64,000 nt of DNA from Schistocephalus solidus (GCA_017591395.1 WEDG01011774.1:1-64000), one strand, 5' to 3'; numbered from the stretch's first letter, positions 27,075-40,785 are shown. Notes: generated from the sequence alone by a model not told the origin. Program-made: numbers and translations.

Positions 27075-29365
27075 CTTTTTTTGAACTCTTAGAGGAGTTC
27101 ATCATCAGAGAAACCTCAAATGTTTAAAGGCGATCGAGCAATCGTCTTCTTTTCAATTTATATATGCACATGGAATGTGAACATTCAACTCATTTCGCAA
27201 TGTATACGCTTGTATGAACGTATTTAACAGGTAACAACTATTTTGGTTACAACACTATTTTGCAGAGTTAAGTTAATTGGTCGATTAAGGAATTGACTGA
27301 TCTTACAACAGATACTCCGCTGGTAGCAGTGGTTTTAAATGTTTGAAAGTGTCCTTTCACAATACTGATAAGGCGCCAACGGACAAGTGACGAACTTTAT
27401 TTCAACTGGATTCTATGAGTAAATCTTTAATTATTGAAAGGAAATTGAGCTTAAAGCGGTTAAAGTAAATAACTCATAACTCTCTTTTGCCCACCCAAAT
27501 TTTGCTTCCAAACTGTTAGCTTTCGATGAGGCTTTATGATAAGTCGCATCTCAGTCTATAATGCTGCCCAAACATTTTTCTTCTTTAATCCGTGGGGTAG
27601 ACGAAAACTTTCAAAAAGTTTTGATGTGTCGACTGACGCACTTATCGTTTTTTACACATGGAGTGAACAATCCTACCCAAAGATTCGTCTTCCAATAAGC
27701 TAAAATAATTTTTCGAAACAAGTTCTACTTCCAGAAGAAAATCAAAGCAAAATCATCGGAACAGTAAGCTTTTTGTGAACTTTGAACGAGATGAGAAAAC
27801 GTTCCCTACTTAGTACGTTTGAGTAGACATTTCATTTTCTTTTTGAGTGCTCATGATTATCTTGTTCTCGAGTTTGAGCGCAGCTCACCTTGGAAGACGA
27901 GTGCGTCTATTTTGTTAAGCCAGGTATATGATACAAATAGCGATTGTATAATATCAACATAAGCAATAAAAAAATAAGTTCCTGTCCATTAATTCACTCT
28001 GTGGGATCAGATTACATGCTGCGCGATACTGTTTTACGTCCATAGGCTTGCATTTTTTTCTACTTGAACTTAAAGCACTTTCCATTTTAAATACTTCACT
28101 TTCTATGCGTGATCATATATGTATAAGTTTAGGGAAGAAGGATGATGAGGTAGCGGTAGATAAATTTCGCAACCGACCTTGAAGTCTTCCCGAACTTTGA
28201 GGCCCGAACTTTTTATACCGCCATGTTCTAAGCGGCTGCAATATGACACTTATATTTTCTAAAAAGAAATTACGAACAAATAAGAATAAAATAGGACATG
28301 CCCTATCTACGGATGGTGATTTCCTCAACTTTGTAAGAAAACTTTATTTTCATGAAGGATGGTCGACTGTGGAATAATTAATTTTACGAACCAGATCGCT
28401 ACCTTTCAACGGATTTGGGTTAAGTATGCGTTAACTCATCGCAAAACGAACAAGATAACTAGGATAAGGAAATCCCAACTTGTAGACATTAGAGCTAAAT
28501 GAATAAAACCTTAAAATCTAATCGTTCTGATGAAAAGATAAAGTGAACAATGCTACTATTGGTGTCAATAATTGGAGTGCGTTTCCTCATGAGTAAAATT
28601 CTAAAGCAATAGAATAGCTTTTACGCAGCCCTTTGTTTACGTAATGGTTTCATTTCAATACGAACGTCTTAAAAGCGTAGTATATGTTCAGTAATGAAAG
28701 AGAATTGATAAATTTACTTATGAAGGAAGCACCCAAAGGTTTCAAGCTAACGTCTGATAGATGTTATGAGATTTAAACTAAGAATGAATAGCATGATGAA
28801 TATATTATCAAGAATGACCTACATTGATCCATTTTGCACATATTCTGGCAATTTTGACAGAGTATAAGCGGTGCTTTATGCAGCATTTGTCTTCAATGTC
28901 AAAGCTGGCTTGTTAACTCTTCCATTAATCAACATCTCAATCCTCGTAATGTATTCCTGGCGTCTTTAGAAAGTGTTTGCGGACACAATCACCGAGAGAG
29001 GAATCCAATTTTCACTGAAAAGCCAATTCGGACAATGTGCAACACTATCATTGTAAAAATGGATGTTAGAAATTTTTTAATATGCAATATTGAAAATGTG
29101 TGCTTTTAAAAGTTTATATTAAATTGCTCTTTTCCGAAACTTTTTGCTTTTAAGAAGTGTTCAGTATATGGCTTCTTTGAAAAGTATAAGTACTGCTGTG
29201 GCGCTAGAAAAAGATATTGAGATCCCAGATACCTAGTAGTAAGACGCAACTATATCAAAGGATATCTGCAAGGATCCCTAGCACTTCTTGTCAAATTCAA
29301 GATAGCCATTTATGTTAAAATATGCGTATATATATGATGATCGCCAAGGATGAAAGACCACCCTG
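27075..29365. other. AT-rich sequence, no gene seen
   Basis: Only short ORFs on either strand and no family match recognised. No tRNA-like or tandem structure stood out. Confidence 0.6.
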
Positions 29366-29369
29366 CTCA

Positions 29370-31400
29370 TCAAGCAGCATGATGACTGAGGATCTCCACC
29401 CCCAACCCGGCCCCTCCTCTTCGCAAATTCAATAACTTTAGTAATCCCGTATTAGCCGTATAAGGATGATCAAAAACCATTTCATCAGCATATTTGATGT
29501 AGAGACAGTCGTTTGGTGATCTCAAATGGTCAGTTTGCAGGGAGCAGGGGTGAGAGGATAGGATGGCACCTTGAAGAAGACGGCAGTTGTTTGAAAGCAC
29601 AGTAGATTTCAGCTTGCCGGATTGTACGAATTGAGTGCGGGAAGTAAAACAGTCTTCGAGCCAAGAGACAACCCAGCCGGGCGAGCCGCATGCGGATGTT
29701 TATTGAGGAGGAGATGGTGCGGAATGTTGCTGAAGGCAGAGGAGTAGTCAAGAAATGCACATGCTTAGCCACAGCAGCCCTTATCCAAATCTCGTACAGC
29801 CGAATATACCACAAGGGCAATGGTGTCTAGGGTACTACGCCGGGCCTTATATGTAAATTGTAATGGGTCGGATAAATTGGAGGAAAATGTCTTCATTGTA
29901 TCGAGGGTGACTCACTCAGCAAGCTTCAGTAAAGCGGAAGAACAGGCAATTGGACTGAAAGTCGCAGGAAAAACATTAGCGGCCTTTTTAAGGATAGGGG
30001 TGATTCTTACTGAACGCCAAATATCAGGGATCTTTGACTCCATTAAGGACATGTTTATAAGTTGTGTCAAAATAGGGGCAATCTGAGAGCAGCAGTATTT
30101 TAAAATAAATGCTGAGACATCATCCGGCCCAGCAGCAGTTGAACCATGGACCAATTTTAGGTGTTTCTCCATTGTCGTCACTGACAAAGGAGAAAAACCA
30201 CTTGGTAGAAGCAAAAGGTTATTTGAGAGGAGATTGGATAAAATGGATAAAATGTTAATTTAGAGAGTCTAAATCAGCACCAACATGTGCCAGTTTGCTG
30301 CATTGCCCAGTGAGACACCAACGATTCCTCCAGAGTTCAGCAGAGAAAACCGGAAAAAGAAGAAGTGGATGCAGAGGCAAAAAGGCTGACTAACAAACAA
30401 ATCATTTAGTTTGGAAATCTAACCTTTTTAAGACGGTTACACTCTTTAAACTGCTATTGAAACCTAGCTTGTAGAGCAGTTGTTTTTTACGTTTTAAAAA
30501 TTCTAGATAGGGAGAAGAAATTCTGTCAGGTCGGACCATAACGGTATCAAGAGGATGACAAAGATTAAACATTTCTTTTAAAAATATTGTAAGGAAGCTG
30601 GAGCACGACTCGACATGGGATTGGCTGAGGAAGACGGGGATAGCGTACGATATACAAGTCTGGAGAAGGCAAATGTATTGTGTGGACGTATCGTGAACCT
30701 TAATTTGCCATTCAAGTTTTATAAGCTATGCACGCGTAGAAGAGGAACACCTTTTGAATGCTAACAGCACATTATAATCGGAACTTGACAATGGAGCTCC
30801 GCTTTTTAACAACAAAAGTTCGGTTGGTTTTGTCGAAACGCGATCCAAGAGGGGCATCAGCGCAAGTATTGAAGTAAAACAAGGTCATCAAAGAGAATAA
30901 GATGCTCGCAGGACAATAAAGAAAGTTTTTGTAAAAAGAAAGTCTAAAAACGGGTAAGGGTGCCTTCCCAGGTAGAGGGGGGAAATATAAATACTAACAA
31001 ATATAATGCTCTCAAATGTAGTGTACAATCGGGGCTTACATAGTAAAAGTGATAACGTCTAGCAAATCTTCAGAGTACGGAAATAATGACTTAGAGTTAA
31101 TACACCAATCCTTGCTGATGAAAAATAGCCACCCCTGCCGCGTCTGCTGGAGTATGAAGATTTTCGATCAGCTCAAAAGCAACAGAAAGACGGGGGTTAA
31201 TTAGTTGTGCATAAATCTCACTATTTTACTATGTCTCTTTAAGACAAATCAATTCAGTCTTACGGTGTTATTTTTTCAACAAACGTAACTCCATATAATG
31301 AGTCTTGTTGAATATCGAATGACAATTTGTTGACAGGAAACCTGGAATTGACAGTCTGTCTTTCGGTTGACGCTTCAAGGCGATTTGCCAACCGCCGTTG
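29370..31400 (-). mobile_element. degenerate non-LTR retrotransposon (second LINE family)
   Basis: Read 5' to 3' on the minus strand. Endonuclease relics: IPGFLSTNCHSIFNKTHYME at about 31360-31290, RQGWLFFISKDWCINSKS at about 31140-31080, IIFVSIYISPLYLGRHPYP at about 31010-30950. EN-RT linker: SPYLEFLKRKKQLLYKLGF at about 30520-30460. RT: STAAGPDDVSAFILKYCC, IPDIWRSVRITPILKKAA (30150-29990), LQFTYKARRSTLDTIALV and CAFLDYSSAFSNIPHHLLLN (about 29860-29700). Many stops and frameshifts. The RT wording differs from the 22-27 kb family, so this is a separate lineage. Confidence 0.75.
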
Positions 31401-31404
31401 AATT

Positions 31405-34380
31405 TTTTCCGCTGCGAAGGTTTTTGTTAATAGAAACGTGATGTATTGAGCACGGGAGGATCACAAATCTGACATATTGGCCGAAAAGTGCAACAGCTGG
31501 CATCGTGGAAATTATTCGGTAATTCTTTCAGTTAACGTGCATTCAAAAAGGTGCTAGCGTACTGTACAGGTTTGTGGTTTACAAATTCATATTACATTCT
31601 CAATTAATACGAATTATTTAAGAAAAGTGTAAGATTACGAAAAGGTTAAACAACGACCTGGTTGAGTAAACTGAAAGGGGAAAAATATAGGAAGCCTGCC
31701 CATGCAATTAACTAGTGAATAAAGCAGAAAAAGTAAAATTAGTTTTCAAAATAGTCTTTTTCAGAGTTTTGCACATACACATTCCTCTAGATTAAGCGCA
31801 GCGTAAAGTATGGCCATTATCAAGAAGCCTAGTATGGGAGTTGATATTCAAACACCATTTCAAGAGTAATGGCAGTTTTTCTTCCGTTTGTGCATTGTCT
31901 TAGATGCATTTGACTAAGTAAAGCAGATTTTTCCTTGATTGCGCCGATAGGGACGTCACAGAAGTATAATATTTCATAAAGTCATTTGTTCACAGGCAGT
32001 TCACTGACTAATACATCTAAATAGAATCCGTATGTACAATCGTAAACGTATAATTTTGTGCATATAAAAGATGAATATCTCTATTGTTTAATTTCTATAA
32101 CTATTTCGGGTTTTCTATTACCATGAGTTTCAGATCGTTTTTGAAAAATGAGGTGAATTCTTTTAAGATTTTCAGTGTCTTAGGCCAACTGCCTATAAAT
32201 GTACATTCGGTTCGATGTGTTTAGTAAAAATCCTCAAAAAGATATTTCCTAAAAAGCATTTACCAAATTATTCACCTTTTTGGGTATTCTTTTTAATGCA
32301 GATGGCTACCTGGATCATATTTGTAGACTTAATCAAACATGAAAACTCAGGGCCGTGAAAAATGAACGTCACAAACAAAAACCGGGAAAAATATATGCCT
32401 ATAATTAGTTTTAAAAACTTTCTATAATAAGTTACCTTTTACAAAAGCCTTTTAATTAGATGTTTCGCTGTCCAATGCATATGTGCTTCCAAGTTTTTCG
32501 GAAGTGAAGTCAAGGAAAAAGGGGAAAAGTTTGACCGGTTTTTCGACTTCGCTGAAAAAGTAGGGATGCAATTTCTGTTGAAAATTAAAGAGCTTACTAT
32601 ATTCTTCTATTGGAGCGTTTTTGATATATTTGCTTACTCACAGTCTACTTCAAGATTTCCAAACGCACAAGAGAGGTCTCGGCCATATACCGAGATGCTG
32701 CGATAAAACTGTATGTTTTTGCGCCCTTCCGTTTCAAGGGTTCTTATCTCGATAGATAGTCAACTGCAGATGAAAATGTCTTTTAAGATTCGCGTACGCT
32801 ATGACAGCGAAATGGCGGCATGTCATACGCGTCTCGTATATATGCACGCTTTAAGGTCCTAATTATCGGGTGGTAAAACAACGTGCATACAAAAAGTTTT
32901 TATTACAGCGTTGCTTTTGATAAAAACGTCATAATTTTGCAAAAACGTAGACTAAATCTGCCCCTCGAAAACAATGTGATCTCTTTATATCTGCATTCAC
33001 ATGATTTTTGAAAAACAAAACAAAACTTTTTCCATACTCCTGAAGTGATATATATTCAAATTTTTGGCCTTTATTAATCTTCATTCAGAGTACTGCGCAA
33101 AAATACAAAATGTTTTGATCCGTAGCTTTTAATAGCGAAGGAAAACTCCTGGATAGCAAGAAACGTCGGATTTTGCCCCATTTAGCCCCATTTTCCATCA
33201 ATAAACCGATAGGAAGTGAACTCTTTATTATTAAAAAGCGTTTTATGCATCAATTCAATACCAAAAATAGAAATAACACCTTAAAATGCCTGCACTGCCA
33301 CTACCTCAAATTCTGATATAGAAATTTAATGAGTTAGGCAATCTACTGTACACGTTTTTAGCTATGGGACCGGGTGCAAGCTAAAGGACATTTTAAGAGA
33401 GATTTAAATATTCTTAGTACATCTGACGAGTGTCCTGACTGTATTAGTACTTATGTGTGGAATATGAAAATTCAGAATCCCGCATATTACCTTAAATGCT
33501 TATGAATAAACTTAATTTTGCGTGGATGATAACTTAAAGTATTATCCAACAGAACCTTTTCCAAAAAGTTACCGAGTATTTTCGACTAAATGTACGGAAA
33601 TCAAAAACACCTGACTTAGTAACGTTTCTATACTGAACTACTTTTAGAAATGGCGAAGCGCATATTTTAAAAAAGAACAGCCTTCTTAGCCGAACTATCT
33701 GTTTGTTTAACTTGGTGTACTTCATTCACTTAAGATAATACACTTTGTTAAAATCGAATATAAAATCTGTTCGGTAGAAATTTTACTTTTCCTCAGGCCA
33801 CATTTGCACAAGTTTTTTTAGGTACCTTCTCCATTCAGATGAACCGAGCTTTGACCGTAAGCATGAAAAAACCGACAAACCAAGTTTTCCATGAAAACAA
33901 TTGGAGGTGAAGACGGTAACTTGTTTTATAGTCATCTGCGTCTATTGGGCTTATAAAGAGCTCCTCGCAGTCTGCATGAGCAGTGTGCTTATGTAAAATT
34001 GCGGATAGATGACAAGCAATATTCCGCATTTGTGGAAATGTTTGACGGAAGCGATGACAACTTTCAACGTCGCAGTCTCAGAGATCCGATTCTTAACTTA
34101 ACGTTCCACTTTGGTGTTCTTGCGGGCTCTGAATATGGACTTAATACTGGTTCTGAAAGCTAAGAATACTAACACTTCTAATTTTTCTCCACTTTTCGTG
34201 TCTTATGCAAACATTTGTTTTTACTAAGAACATGCCTTCGGATTGTTTTAAGTTCAGCGATGATACTTATTTAAGCATTTAAGAAAAGAGTTTTGCAAAA
34301 CATGCGCTTTTGTTTTATTCATCATAATGCATTTACATTTAATAGAAGGGAGGGCAGAGTAAACCAAATTTTAAACATCC
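31405..34380. other. AT-rich sequence, no gene seen
   Basis: Long AT-rich tract with short ORFs only and nothing recognisable. Confidence 0.6.
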
Positions 34381-34396
34381 AAAAACAGTCAATATG

Positions 34397-34590
34397 GGGG
34401 AGGGTTCAGTTCGTTCAGAGGTCAGGGTTATAGTCTAGTCCAATAGGGGCATGATGGGAGGAGAAGGAAGGTGTTACAACGAGTCACTAGGGATTAGCAT
34501 GGCTGATCAAGCGGCTGACGCGACGTCGCAGGAGGTGAAAACGCAGATGCTGAGTTTGCTTTCGGCCAGGGGCGTTTAGGTTTCTGCAAA
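34397..34590 (-). repeat. inverted repeat, left arm (PLE locus 3)
   Basis: Pairs with 35165-35350 in reverse complement. The best match is CGTTCAGAGGTCAGGGTTAT and TAGTCTAGTCC. The arms are the 3' ends of two oppositely oriented copies. Confidence 0.75.
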
Positions 34591-34687
34591 TACTTTTACG
34601 AGCACAAGGTTGCGTGCACGGTATCGACCGCGTGCGCGTTTGCGAAATGTCATGCGATGCGTGATCGTCGAGCAGATTATAAGCGGA

Positions 34688-35140
34688 TCAGTCGGTTGAT
34701 ATCGCGCTTGACGAGTCGAGCTCACGATGCTCTGGCTCTGAACCATGCAGAATGGTGCTCTCAAAGTGTCTCTTGGATAGGCGCCTAGTTGTTCGAACAA
34801 TATATCCTGCTCCACAGGAGCAAGTGAAGGCGTAGATGCACATTGAAGAGGTCTGAAATGTCAGTCTATCCTTGCCTTCAAGGCAAAGAAATAAAGTGCT
34901 TGAGAACACTAGCCTTAACTTAGCGGCTGGGTACGTGCGCGCGATAGCAACGTTTAGGCGACGATGTAGAAGTTCGCTCACCGGATCCCTCAAAAAGGCA
35001 ATGCGAGAAATAAGTCCTTCTTCTCAGTCGTCGGCACGTCCGATTGTGGGGGAAAGTTCCTCCATATACTTACTGATAAACTTCTCGGGAAGGCCTTTTT
35101 CTCGGAGGGTGTTCTGCATCGGGTGTGTTCTTTTTCCAGC
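34688..35140 (-). pseudogene. PLE RT C-terminus and GIY-YIG domain (CSCGA-YIG type)
   Basis: In a composite reading: GLPEKFISKYMEELSPTIGR, a stop, ISRIAFLRDPVSELLHRRLN and IARTYPAAKLRLVFSSTLFL, then KDRLTFQTSSMCIYAFTCSC and GAGYIVRTTRRLSKR. This is the RT thumb/linker and a GIY-YIG domain of a different subfamily from loci 1 and 2 (CSCGAGYI instead of CSCGQ..YVG). The final Gly of YIG is Val. After SKR the frame is lost. Confidence 0.78.
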
Positions 35141-35164
35141 GTATCTGGAGTACATATTGTCCTA

Positions 35165-35350
35165 GCGTTTGTAGTGTCCCTAAGGCTCCCTTGGCCGAAA
35201 ACAAACTCAGCATCTGCGTTCACACCTCCTGCCACATAGTGTCACAGCGACGAAGCAGCAACATAGATAATTGTCGTACACCTTACCCCTCCCCTCCCAA
35301 TCCCTCACCCCTATAGGACTAGACTATAACCCCTGACCTCTGAACGCCCT
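35165..35350 (+). repeat. inverted repeat, right arm (PLE locus 3)
   Basis: Partner of 34397-34590. Contains AAACTCAGCATCTGCGTT and ACTAGACTATAACCCCTGAC. Confidence 0.75.
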
Positions 35351-35354
35351 CAAC

Positions 35355-36590
35355 CCTCTTCTCCAAGCAACAAGCGGGATTCGATTTACAATGCTCGATT
35401 ATGGGACATGTCTGTCAACGTGTCAGTTGATTGAACTCTTGATCAAGTTTATTTCGGAAATCAGAAGCTAGATGACATTTTGCTGGATCCTGTATGCAAT
35501 TATTATCACGATGATAATGTCTCCTAAAAAGTCGCCTTTGTGGTTTTAATGCCAACTGTCAACCTTCTTCTGCTAAAATCCCTTTCATGGCGAAACCGCT
35601 TTCATGAATATGGAACATCGAGTTGCCTACCGATAAAGCAAATTACGAAAGCTTGCGTTTGCATGTGTGCTCAGTGAGACAGGTTTGTGTTATATTCCCA
35701 CATTTATTTAAATTGAAATCTTTTGCAAGTAAAAGGCCGTTCTCTGATAAAAGAAAATCCCAGAAAATGGACTATTGAGTTGTCTACCGAAGAAGATAGT
35801 TACTTTTGCAAAATAAACAATAATAACTTGTAATAAGATTTGTGTAGACTTGCGCCGTCTTTTCACATTGATCGTGTTTTAGTAGAAAGACTATATTGAG
35901 AAGATTGGAGATAGGTGTTGGCACACTGGCCAGCATCTACATATCCGAAGCAGGCATTCTTTTGAAGTATAGGTGAGACTATAAAACATTTTTGGAATAT
36001 AATATTGGGTTAACAAATAATTCTTTGAGGTTTTTGTTTTCAAAAGCAATTCAGCTACCAATTAAGTTGGTAGTTGCAAGTGCTACATAATATTACGGCA
36101 TCTTATATGCTCTTCAAGGCTAGTTGCATGCTTTCCCTAAAATTCAAGTTGTAAAAACAAAGGACCGGTTTAAAAAAAAACACCTGACACTTTCAACCCA
36201 TGCTTTTTCGCTCTCAGTCAAGGTTTAAAATCTGCCAGAATCGTTCATGAACTAAAGGCGCAGTTTCTCATTGCGGATGACTGCGCGCTAGATAAATTGC
36301 TTTGCCCACAGGCGCCGATATTTAATATTATCTGATTGAGCATGTTGCACTCCCGTTCCGCGCTTTTGAACTATAACAATTGACCACAATTGCCTGAAGA
36401 TAGTCATGCGGTGTCAATACAATTTATCAAGCAACCTTCTAGTATTTTACTGACCATTTTATTTAACTAGTACATTCCTATGGTTCTATGTGGCATGAGT
36501 CACTGTTTCGGAGAGAAGGGATACTAAGAATTTAAATACACCGTTTGTTAAGTCTACAAAATATAATTGAGCGGTTCCTTCGAGTCAAGC
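35355..36590. other. AT-rich sequence, no gene seen
   Basis: No ORF of note and no repeat partner recognised in the window. Confidence 0.6.
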
Positions 36591-36599
36591 GTCCTTTTC

Positions 36600-36861
36600 G
36601 TACACGACAGTTCGACCGTCGTAGTCTGACGACGTCCACCGTGTGCTCCACACCACGGTGGTGCAGGGACGGTGACTTGCACGTAAATTAGATTTAAGTG
36701 CTAGTAGCCTTGCGCTGCAGCTACCGCACCCTCTCCTCATCCCCCATCTGAGCCCGATATCATGACAGATTCAAGAAGACCGGAGGCGGGAGATGGCGCA
36801 GGTGGCTAGCGCGGCCGGGTCCCTAGTCTCTAGCCACCCCTAGGCGTGCCACCACACCCCA
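36600..36861 (-). repeat. dispersed GC-richer repeat, copy 2
   Basis: In reverse complement it reads GGTGTGGTGGCACGCCTAGG, then CTCCGGTCTTCTTGAATCTG, GGTGCGGTAGCTGCAGCGCA, GTGCAAGTCACCGTCCCTG and GTGGACGTCGTCAGACTACG. It matches the copy at 42848-43085 nearly end to end and the parts flanking the microsatellite at 2300-2850. Confidence 0.75.
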
Positions 36862-36869
36862 TGTTCGGC

Positions 36870-39800
36870 ATTTGTTATGGAACGCAACCAGAATAACGCC
36901 TGCCATGGCCCCCGTTTTGGTCCATTGCAGCTACCAGGTGGCCCGTTTAGCGGGCACCCTTTTTGTACACAGCACAAATGTCCCCAGCTGCTTTGGCAGT
37001 TTTGAAACCCTGATTGGAGGCAGAGAAATCAGATGTCTTAAACGTTGTTTTGTTTCAAACCTGCTCTTTCATGACTTAGGCCTAAACTTTGAGAAATGTT
37101 TAATATTGCAGGAAAACAGTTGAAAACAATCCCTCTAATACGTTGCAGCATTTACCACAGCGAAGCGGAGATGTGACAAAATGTGTTTTTGAAAAAGCCA
37201 CCAACACATATTTTTAACTACTTGATGTTTAGCTGATCATATTAAGATGAGTGGTTGGAAAGACTTCCTATGCCCATTACTAACAGATCACCACCGAAAC
37301 TGTACTTTATATTCGAAGAAGTGTACGAGTTTGTCCCCAATCCTACACGTATCCGAATTGAAGTCAAGGAGTAGTTCTTATCACGGAAATGGCTGTTACA
37401 GGATCATTCTTTTTTGCCTCATCGTCATTTCTAAGTGAAACAGAGTTTCTCGCAAATTCGGTACACGTAACATAATGATTGGAAGTGGGTGGTAATACGT
37501 TCAAAGCCCAGGGGCCTGTTGATAGCGACAACTCAAGCGCTTGACCTACTTCATACTCCGAATCTACTCGTTTTGACCTTCATACGCCAATACTACCTAT
37601 CCTGTGTGTCCTTTTGGTACCATACCTAATAAAGGCTACAGCGTTGTACATTAAGCGACTATTAATCCACGGTCAGACACAAACTCCTAGTAGAGCTGGA
37701 GGAGGTTTGGACTGTCCGACTTCGGTACAGATTAGAAAGCATCACACACAAACCCCGGGATTGAATATGGATACTGGCAACTGCATCCTTTAACAACTTT
37801 GATCTCTGTGCCCCATCCTGTTTATTTGCAACTGTTTCTGCTGACGAGTTCAAGTGAGAATCCGATATCTGAGGTCAAGTAACTTCTTGTTCCGGCATCG
37901 CACCTTCTGCTGCGCATTGCAAACCCACATTACCGTTAGTAATTAAGAACTTATATTGTCCTCGCGTGAGCTGGAGTGTGCCAAAATGAAGTTAAAAATA
38001 ATTAGAAGGCGTTCATGGTTTTGACCGGTTTTCGTTAGCCAAACTTGCTTAAAAAGTAAGCATGATTTAAATCAGCAATTTATGGGAAGAAAACAGCATT
38101 GGATGGTGAGATTTCAATCCAGTGACGTGTCACAACCTTATCGGATCTTGCGGCATCTACTCTCTTGGCAGCCTAAGTGATGGGCAGTGAACTGCCATGA
38201 GGCAAAAAATAAGTGGACGTTGAAGAGTCGACAAATTTTAGCATCTAAAAGATTAAACCTGGCAGTAATCAAATGTCATTCCCTTTGACATGCGTGTGAG
38301 TTCACGTTTGGGAAATGAACTAAGTGGCAATGGAATCACGGTTGAACCTCCCTTTCAGCACCTAAATAAAATGCGATTGCCCTAGTCTATTATTTTACAA
38401 GTTGCATCGACGCCTCTGATTCGAAGATAAGGGAAGAAAAGGGAAGAAAAAAAAAGGGAATGCCTTTTTAGAAATTTTTCGGATTGAAATAGTAATTTCT
38501 GGCTTATTAGCTCCCACCAAACTCAAATCAGAGAACAGAACTGAGGTCAACTGGATATCATGCATGTGAGTAAATAGCTTCAAAATTTGAGCCATCGTCT
38601 GCCCTGTTCAAAGTCCCATGGAAGGGCTATTTGCGATCCCTTCCATCTTAAGAACGGAAATAGCAATTGTGGTTTCGTAGGCCAACACGTAGTGATATAC
38701 AGCCAACGGTGGGAAAGTGTAATTGACAAAGAAAAATAAACTTTGATTAACCGTTTCCTGGAGTGCTCCATAGCTAAAACACTTAAGCTAACCAGAACTG
38801 CCCCCTTCCTTCCAGATATAATTATAAATAAATATAATTCCCAGTGGAAACACTTCCTGTTTCTTATTAGGGCTGATGCTTTAAAGCTTCCAGCATTTTT
38901 GTTTAATTTAAATCTGTGTTCAATCGACCTGATCTTGCAGGGATCTAGGTTGTACACTAGTTAGCATTATGAACTGCTAATATAGGGAGAACATTAACGA
39001 TATTACAATTGCAACCCAGGGAGGATGTGGACAGTTTAATAAGCGGACACCCTAAAAGTCGCAGTCAATTCCTAGTTCAAGGGTCCCCATTAACATTTCA
39101 CGTCCAAACATATGATATACTACTTGGAAGTTTAATATTGTTTTGTAGTTTTGAAATATCACGCTCCCTTTTTCTACTGCACCAACGGTTCATGATAGCC
39201 GGATCACAAATGTCTGAAGTCCAGTATTTTTTGGCCTGGATTTGAAAAAAACAGGCGATTGAAGAGAGTGAATGAGAAGGCAAGGGCATTTAAAATCCCC
39301 TTTTATACATCAGCTTGTCGATGCTTTACTCTGCATCCAAGGGTATTGTCGCATTTATGCATGCCCTTAGGTTTGATAGGCAAGATGTTAGCTATTATTG
39401 GAGTTGCTGCATTTCCAAATTCTGAATTTAACAGAAAACTAATCAACCATGTCTTTTCTTCGATTCAAAGGAATAATAGACCGTTAAATATACAGTGGCT
39501 TGTCTCGTCACACTCTTTATGATGAAAAATTATTTAGATTCGTGCCTTCGCGTGTTCCACCTAGAGTCGATGTTCTCGTTCAGACGGGTAAAGGAATTTC
39601 GTCAAGCATGGCTTTAGCTGGAAGGAATGGAGGAAACAAGTCAAATGCTTTCCTCTTACTCACGCTTCCTTGGCATCAGATATAGATATACTGGCCAATA
39701 ACTTTTTTTTATTTTGTGCAGTGGTAAATGCACTTATCAGAGTATCAAATTTGGTAATTTTGACAAGAAATAACTCAAGTCATACCATACAGCTTAATGG

Positions 39801-40010
39801 CATTAGACAGCTTAACACTGAGAAAAATGTCCTCTCATTAATTTGCAGCGAGACAAGTTTTTGAAAAGAAAAACATCGCACTTAGGGATTTGCGCAGTTA
39901 AAATAGTCTTAGCTTTATGACCATTTACTTTGACGCAGATCAAAACCTACGTAAAAAAGCGAATTTATAACGTATTTAAGCTCCTGGAAATGAATATTTT
40001 TCTTTGTTTA
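36870..40010. other. no recognisable gene
   Basis: Short ORFs such as 36872-37123 (plus) and 38957-38580 (minus) resemble nothing I know and overlap others. Purine-rich stretch at about 38425-38460. No supported feature. Confidence 0.55.
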
Positions 40011-40011
40011 T

Positions 40012-40102
40012 ATACTTGACCACAACCGACAGGACCACGAACCCGTGACTCAATGGTTAGAGCGTTGGAGTTCTAATCAACATGTTGCGGTTTTGAACGT
40101 GG
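40012..40102 (+). mobile_element. tRNA-like SINE fragment
   Basis: Shares ACCCGTGACTCAATGGTTAG and AGCGTTGGA (pol III A-box-like) with the copy at 40803. The B-box region is altered (GGTTTTGAACG) and the copy runs into RTE-like sequence. Confidence 0.55.
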
Positions 40103-40315
40103 ATAAATGTGAAATTCTAGGGTTGAATAAGGCCAGTAAGGCTAGCAAGCAAGAAATGGCTATTTCAGTTTCCATGCCTTTGTTGGTAATGTTATTCGGC
40201 CTATCTATATGTTTAAATACCGGCCTATCAAGAATTTCAATTCGAAGGAGGTTGAGGTATTTTGCCATAAAATACCCATTTGAAATATCCAAAGTTACTA
40301 AGGAAAGGCTTCCCG

Positions 40316-40785
40316 AAATGAAAAAGAACAATGACCTGGACCGCCCACATTTCCTCCCAAAAAAACTCAACACGATGCATCAACTATCCTTCAGTAATGT
40401 AACGGGATCCAATGAAATCCCAACCGAAGTCTGCAAGTGCGGTGGCCGTCGGCTGATGGACAGGGTAACCTAATTCTTACATATACTGCTGTGACAAGGA
40501 TAGGTTAATTGAAACTTCAAAGATGCGACCATCATCCATATATACAAGCGCAAAGATGAACAGCAACTACGTGGCAATCGCAGGAGCATCCAACTGCTCA
40601 AAATTACAGGGAAAATCTTCACTGAAATCCTCTTTGACTGCCTGAACAAGCAGCTGGAGCGAGGAATTTTCCCAAAAAGCCAGTTGGGATTTTTCAGGAA
40701 TCGCAAAACCATCGGCATACTCCTCGCAGCCCACCAAATGCAGGAGAAATTTCAGGAGATGAGGTCCAACGTTTACACCGTGAGT
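40316..40785 (+). mobile_element. RTE-like LINE reverse transcriptase fragment
   Basis: Frame 1: KKNNDLDRPHFLPKKLNTMH, QLSFSNVTGSNEIPTEVCKC and GGRRLMDRVT to 40470. After a broken stretch: KDATIIHIYKRKDEQQLRGN, RRSIQLLKITGKIFTEILFD, CLNKQLERGIFPKSQLGFFR, NRKTIGILLAAHQMQEKFQE and MRSNVYT. These are RT motifs upstream of the catalytic FxDL...F(Y)ADD boxes, of the type in worm RTE-like LINEs. Truncated at both ends: no endonuclease and no catalytic Asp box. Confidence 0.8.

Larger units (their letters stand above)
34397..35350. mobile_element. Penelope-like element locus 3: minus copy plus inverted partial copy
   Basis: A minus-strand copy (about 35140-34397) carries the RT C-terminal region, the GIY-YIG domain and 3' sequence. 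A plus-strand fragment (about 35165-35350) repeats the 3' region in inverted orientation. The arms share GGCCGAAAGCAAACTCAGC-type sequence and the block GTTCAGAGGTCAGG then TTATAGTCTAGTCC. Head-to-head, as at locus 1. Confidence 0.78.

Noticed and set aside
38580..38957. 125-aa minus-strand ORF
   Set aside because: No recognisable motif, no partner exon, and AT-rich composition like its surroundings.
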